Positions 61,943 through 64,000 of a DNA stretch of 64,000 bases are shown in pieces. The DNA lies in assembly GCF_000428485.1 (NCBI RefSeq), contig NZ_AUAA01000009.1, positions 54,771 to 118,770 on the forward strand, read 5' to 3'. Source of the stretch: Epilithonimonas tenax DSM 16811 (GTDB lineage: Bacteria > Bacteroidota > Bacteroidia > Flavobacteriales > Weeksellaceae). The first letter of the stretch is position 1. Every line of letters starts with the position of its first letter. The notes beneath the pieces are model-generated. The model ran no database searches. It saw only the letters and a program-made list of their open reading frames with translations, and was not told the DNA's origin. The position numbers were made by a program, and so were the translations under genes.

Positions 61943-63580
61943 ATGAAAAAACTCAACTTTCTATTGGTATTCTTCATTTGTGCTGCTTTTCAATCTCAAA
62001 TTATCTCAGGGATTATTCTTTCCAAAGAAGAAAACAAAGCAATTCCTTATGTCAAACTGGGCGTCGAAAAGGAAAAACTCGGCACTATTTCCAACGAAAG
62101 AGGAGAATTTTCAATTGATTTGTCATCAATTAATCCTGATAAAAATATCAAAATAGAAGTTTCCGGCTTTGAACCCTATTCTCAAAGTGTTGGAAATTTC
62201 ATCAAGAATAATCCTCAAAAAATTTATTTATCAGAAAAATTTCATTCTATAAAAGAAGTAGAACTTGCACCGAAAAAACTGGTGGCTAAGAATTGGGGCA
62301 TCAATACAAAAACCAAGAGCATTAGCTATTCTGTAAATCCTCAGCTGAATAAGGAAAACTTTTTGGGAGAAACCGCTCTGGAGTTCCGTACCAAGAAAAG
62401 AGCTAAGATCAAGAATATCAATCTTAATATTTCTCAATTTAATTCCGACAAACCTGTCTTGATGAGATACACCGTTTATAGTGAAGAAAATGGTTTTCCC
62501 GGGAAAAGTCTTTTGGAGCAGGAGATCAATCTGGAAGTCACCGCAGATCAAATCAAAGATGGCGTTTTTTCTCTGGATGTGAACGATCAGAATATCTGGG
62601 TGCAAGGGAAATTTTTTGTGGGAATCCAGTTTCTGAAAGGTTTTGATGGCAATATTAAAATCAGTGCAGCGTTGTTCAAAACCGGTTATCTGAGACAATT
62701 TTATGGTGATTGGGAAAAGATCACTCTGGCTGCACCGGCCATCAATATTGATGTCAAGGTTGATAAAAATGGCACCAATGAAAGCGAGGAAAAAGACGTC
62801 GAGGACAATGTTTCTGCTTCGCTTCAGGATTATAGTTCATTTTTGGAAGAAGCTAGAAAGTCTGGCTTTGGAAGAAATCATTTGGCGGGAAAAACGCTTT
62901 GTTTAAAAGACGCCGATATCTATTACGAAGTTTATGGTAAAGGTGAACCTTTGTTTCTTCTTCACGGTAATGGCGGAAGTATAGATGCTTTTACAAAAGA
63001 AATTCCGGAGCTTTCCAAACATTTCATGGTGGTCGCGATGGATACGCGTGCGCAGGGAAAGAGTACGGATACGTCGAAAGAAGCTTTGTCTTATATCAAA
63101 TTTGCTGAAGATGTAAAAGCGTTGGCAGATGAATTAAAATTGAAAAAAATCAACATTTTTGGCTGGAGCGATGGCGGAAATACCGCAATTGAATTTGCTG
63201 TCAAATATCCTAAAAATGTCAATAAAATCATCACCAGTGGTGCCAATGTTTTTCCAAATGGTGTTGGAGAAAAGATGGTAGAAGATATGAGGAATGATGT
63301 TGCAAGAATGAAAGCTGAAAATAAACCGGAAAGAGATATCAGACTTCAGCAGTTGATGGTTGAGGAACCTAAAATTACCAAATCACAACTTAATAATATC
63401 AAAGCAAATAGCTATATTCTTGCTGGAGAAAATGATTTGATCTTGCGTTCTCATACAGAATATATTGCCAAAGAAATCCCAAATTCTAAACTGAAAATCT
63501 TCAAAGGGGCATCACACGGTGTTCCAATTGAAAGAGCAGAAGAGTTGAGTAAAGATGTGATTGAGTTTATTAAGAAGTAG
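61943..63580 (+). CDS. carboxypeptidase-regulatory-like domain fused to an alpha/beta hydrolase
   Basis: 545 residues from the ATG at 61943. A signal peptide (MKKLNFLLVFFICAAFQSQ) makes it exported. Residues about 20-100 form a carboxypeptidase-regulatory-like beta-sandwich (IISGIILSKEENKAIPYVKL). Residues about 110-280 are a second beta-rich region without a family that I recognise. Residues about 310-545 are an alpha/beta hydrolase with oxyanion-hole LLHGNGGS, nucleophile in GWSDGGNTA, acid in AGENDLIL and histidine in ASHGVP. The substrate is unknown; the aspartate after the nucleophile resembles esterase/C-C hydrolase members. Confidence 0.85.
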   Translation: MKKLNFLLVFFICAAFQSQIISGIILSKEENKAIPYVKLGVEKEKLGTISNERGEFSIDLSSINPDKNIKIEVSGFEPYSQSVGNFIKNNPQKIYLSEKFHSIKEVELAPKKLVAKNWGINTKTKSISYSVNPQLNKENFLGETALEFRTKKRAKIKNINLNISQFNSDKPVLMRYTVYSEENGFPGKSLLEQEINLEVTADQIKDGVFSLDVNDQNIWVQGKFFVGIQFLKGFDGNIKISAALFKTGYLRQFYGDWEKITLAAPAINIDVKVDKNGTNESEEKDVEDNVSASLQDYSSFLEEARKSGFGRNHLAGKTLCLKDADIYYEVYGKGEPLFLLHGNGGSIDAFTKEIPELSKHFMVVAMDTRAQGKSTDTSKEALSYIKFAEDVKALADELKLKKINIFGWSDGGNTAIEFAVKYPKNVNKIITSGANVFPNGVGEKMVEDMRNDVARMKAENKPERDIRLQQLMVEEPKITKSQLNNIKANSYILAGENDLILRSHTEYIAKEIPNSKLKIFKGASHGVPIERAEELSKDVIEFIKK

Positions 63581-63582
63581 AT

Positions 63583-63861
63583 TTATTTAAATAAGTCCGA
63601 GTGCGTACCAGTTCTTGTACGTGAAACTAATTTGATTTCATCATCTTGTTTCCAAATCAGAAGCCAATCTGGTTGGATATGACATTCCAAATAACCTTTG
63701 TAATTTCCTTTTAAAGTGTGTGGTTTTTATTTGATTGGAAGTTTTCCAGATTTTTCGAGCAAGATGACAACTTCTTTTAAAAGTTCTAAATCCAATCCTC
63801 TTTTTTGAGCCAGCTTAATATCTTTTTTAATTTTCCCTGCATACTCAATTTCGTAACTCAT
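63583..63861 (-). pseudogene. YafQ/RelE-type toxin gene with a premature stop
   Basis: The minus-strand frame starts MSYEIEYAGKIKKDIKLAQK and reaches LPIK, then meets TAA at 63727-63729 (codon 45). The same frame continues KPHTLKGNYKGYLECHIQPD and WLLIWKQDDEIKL to TRTGTHSDLFK, which is the second half of YafQ-family mRNA interferases including the catalytic histidine. One nonsense substitution therefore inactivates a complete toxin. No antitoxin precedes it, because an insertion sequence end lies about 20 bp upstream of the start. Confidence 0.85.
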
Positions 63862-63879
63862 ATCCCCAATTCTTTAAAT

Positions 63880-64000
63880 AAGAGCCTGTTTAAATTTTAT
63901 TCAATAAATTTTTTAAAGCGGATAATTTGACCATGTTTTCTGAATTTTCCATCAGGAGTTCATAATTCCGACACAATCTTCTATCATTATCAAACCAAGC
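63880..64000 (-). mobile_element. end of an IS5-family insertion sequence
   Basis: The GAGCCTGTTTAAA terminal repeat begins at about 63881, and the transposase tail runs off the window edge. The element has inserted just upstream of the toxin start and extends beyond the window. Confidence 0.75.
63890..64000 (-). CDS. IS5-family transposase, C-terminal part
   Basis: 36 residues end at a TAA: AWFDNDRRLCRNYELLM, then ENSENMVKLSALKNLLNKI. The W-F-D-N-D-R-R-L-x-R-x-Y-E motif is the C-terminal end of IS5-type DDE transposases, containing the last acidic and arginine residues of the catalytic core. The N-terminal part is outside the window. Confidence 0.85.
   Translation of the reverse strand, partial: AWFDNDRRLCRNYELLMENSENMVKLSALKNLLNKI

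Overview
The window looks like a chromosomal segment of a flavobacterium in the Chryseobacterium/Epilithonimonas group (Weeksellaceae). The evidence is AT-rich DNA, a complete gldK-gldL-gldM-gldN gliding/type IX secretion operon, a DUF4270 lipoprotein, SusC-like and siderophore TonB receptors, a mevalonate-pathway HMG-CoA synthase, and promoters matching the Bacteroidota pattern TTTG-N18-21-TAnnTTTG. Species cannot be fixed from the sequence alone.

Layout. 1-2.6 kb: 3' part of fabV, an acyltransferase and a CoA-type Nudix hydrolase. 2.9-9.8 kb: a TolC-like protein, a decayed bacteriocin-type ABC transporter, and a MacB/MacA-like efflux operon (ATPase, two permeases, adaptor). 10.1-14.6 kb: TonB-linked barrel receptor, mltG, dapF. 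14.9-19.6 kb: ECF-type sigma factor, lipA, ammonium transporter, HMG-CoA synthase. 19.8-23.6 kb: AraC regulator divergent from an aldehyde dehydrogenase, followed by a tandemly duplicated DUF779 gene. 23.7-33.9 kb: transporters (SDF, SSS, MFS), cinA, aldo/keto reductases with a deletion scar, small unknown genes. 34-41 kb: htrA, mtaB, an FKBP-like lipoprotein, S4 protein, aroK, tRNA-Lys, panC. 41.4-50.8 kb: standalone starch-synthase-like domain, DUF4270 lipoprotein, glmS, then gldKLMN. 50.9-56.5 kb: an amine/amino-acid oxidase-like gene and an assimilatory sulfate operon (cysH, cysD, cysN) ending in an unusual Rossmann-TSUP fusion. 56.6-64 kb: PepSY protein and siderophore receptor, ABC-F ATPase, a carboxypeptidase-regulatory/alpha-beta-hydrolase fusion, and a broken YafQ-like toxin beside the end of an IS5-like element.

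Most of the window is housekeeping. The less ordinary content is (i) gene decay: ABC transporter remnant with an internal stop, aldo/keto reductase joined to a dienelactone hydrolase tail, a frameshifted membrane protein and a nonsense-mutated toxin; (ii) three families of dispersed noncoding repeats, one a long hairpin found at five places including between cysD and cysN, one a small stem-loop recurring about every 50 bp that can mimic a CRISPR; (iii) domain fusions; and (iv) promoters whose position corrects several gene starts. I did not find a clearly new defence or biosynthetic system. The best candidates for unexplained biology are the repeat families, the Rossmann-TSUP fusion and the duplicated DUF779 locus.
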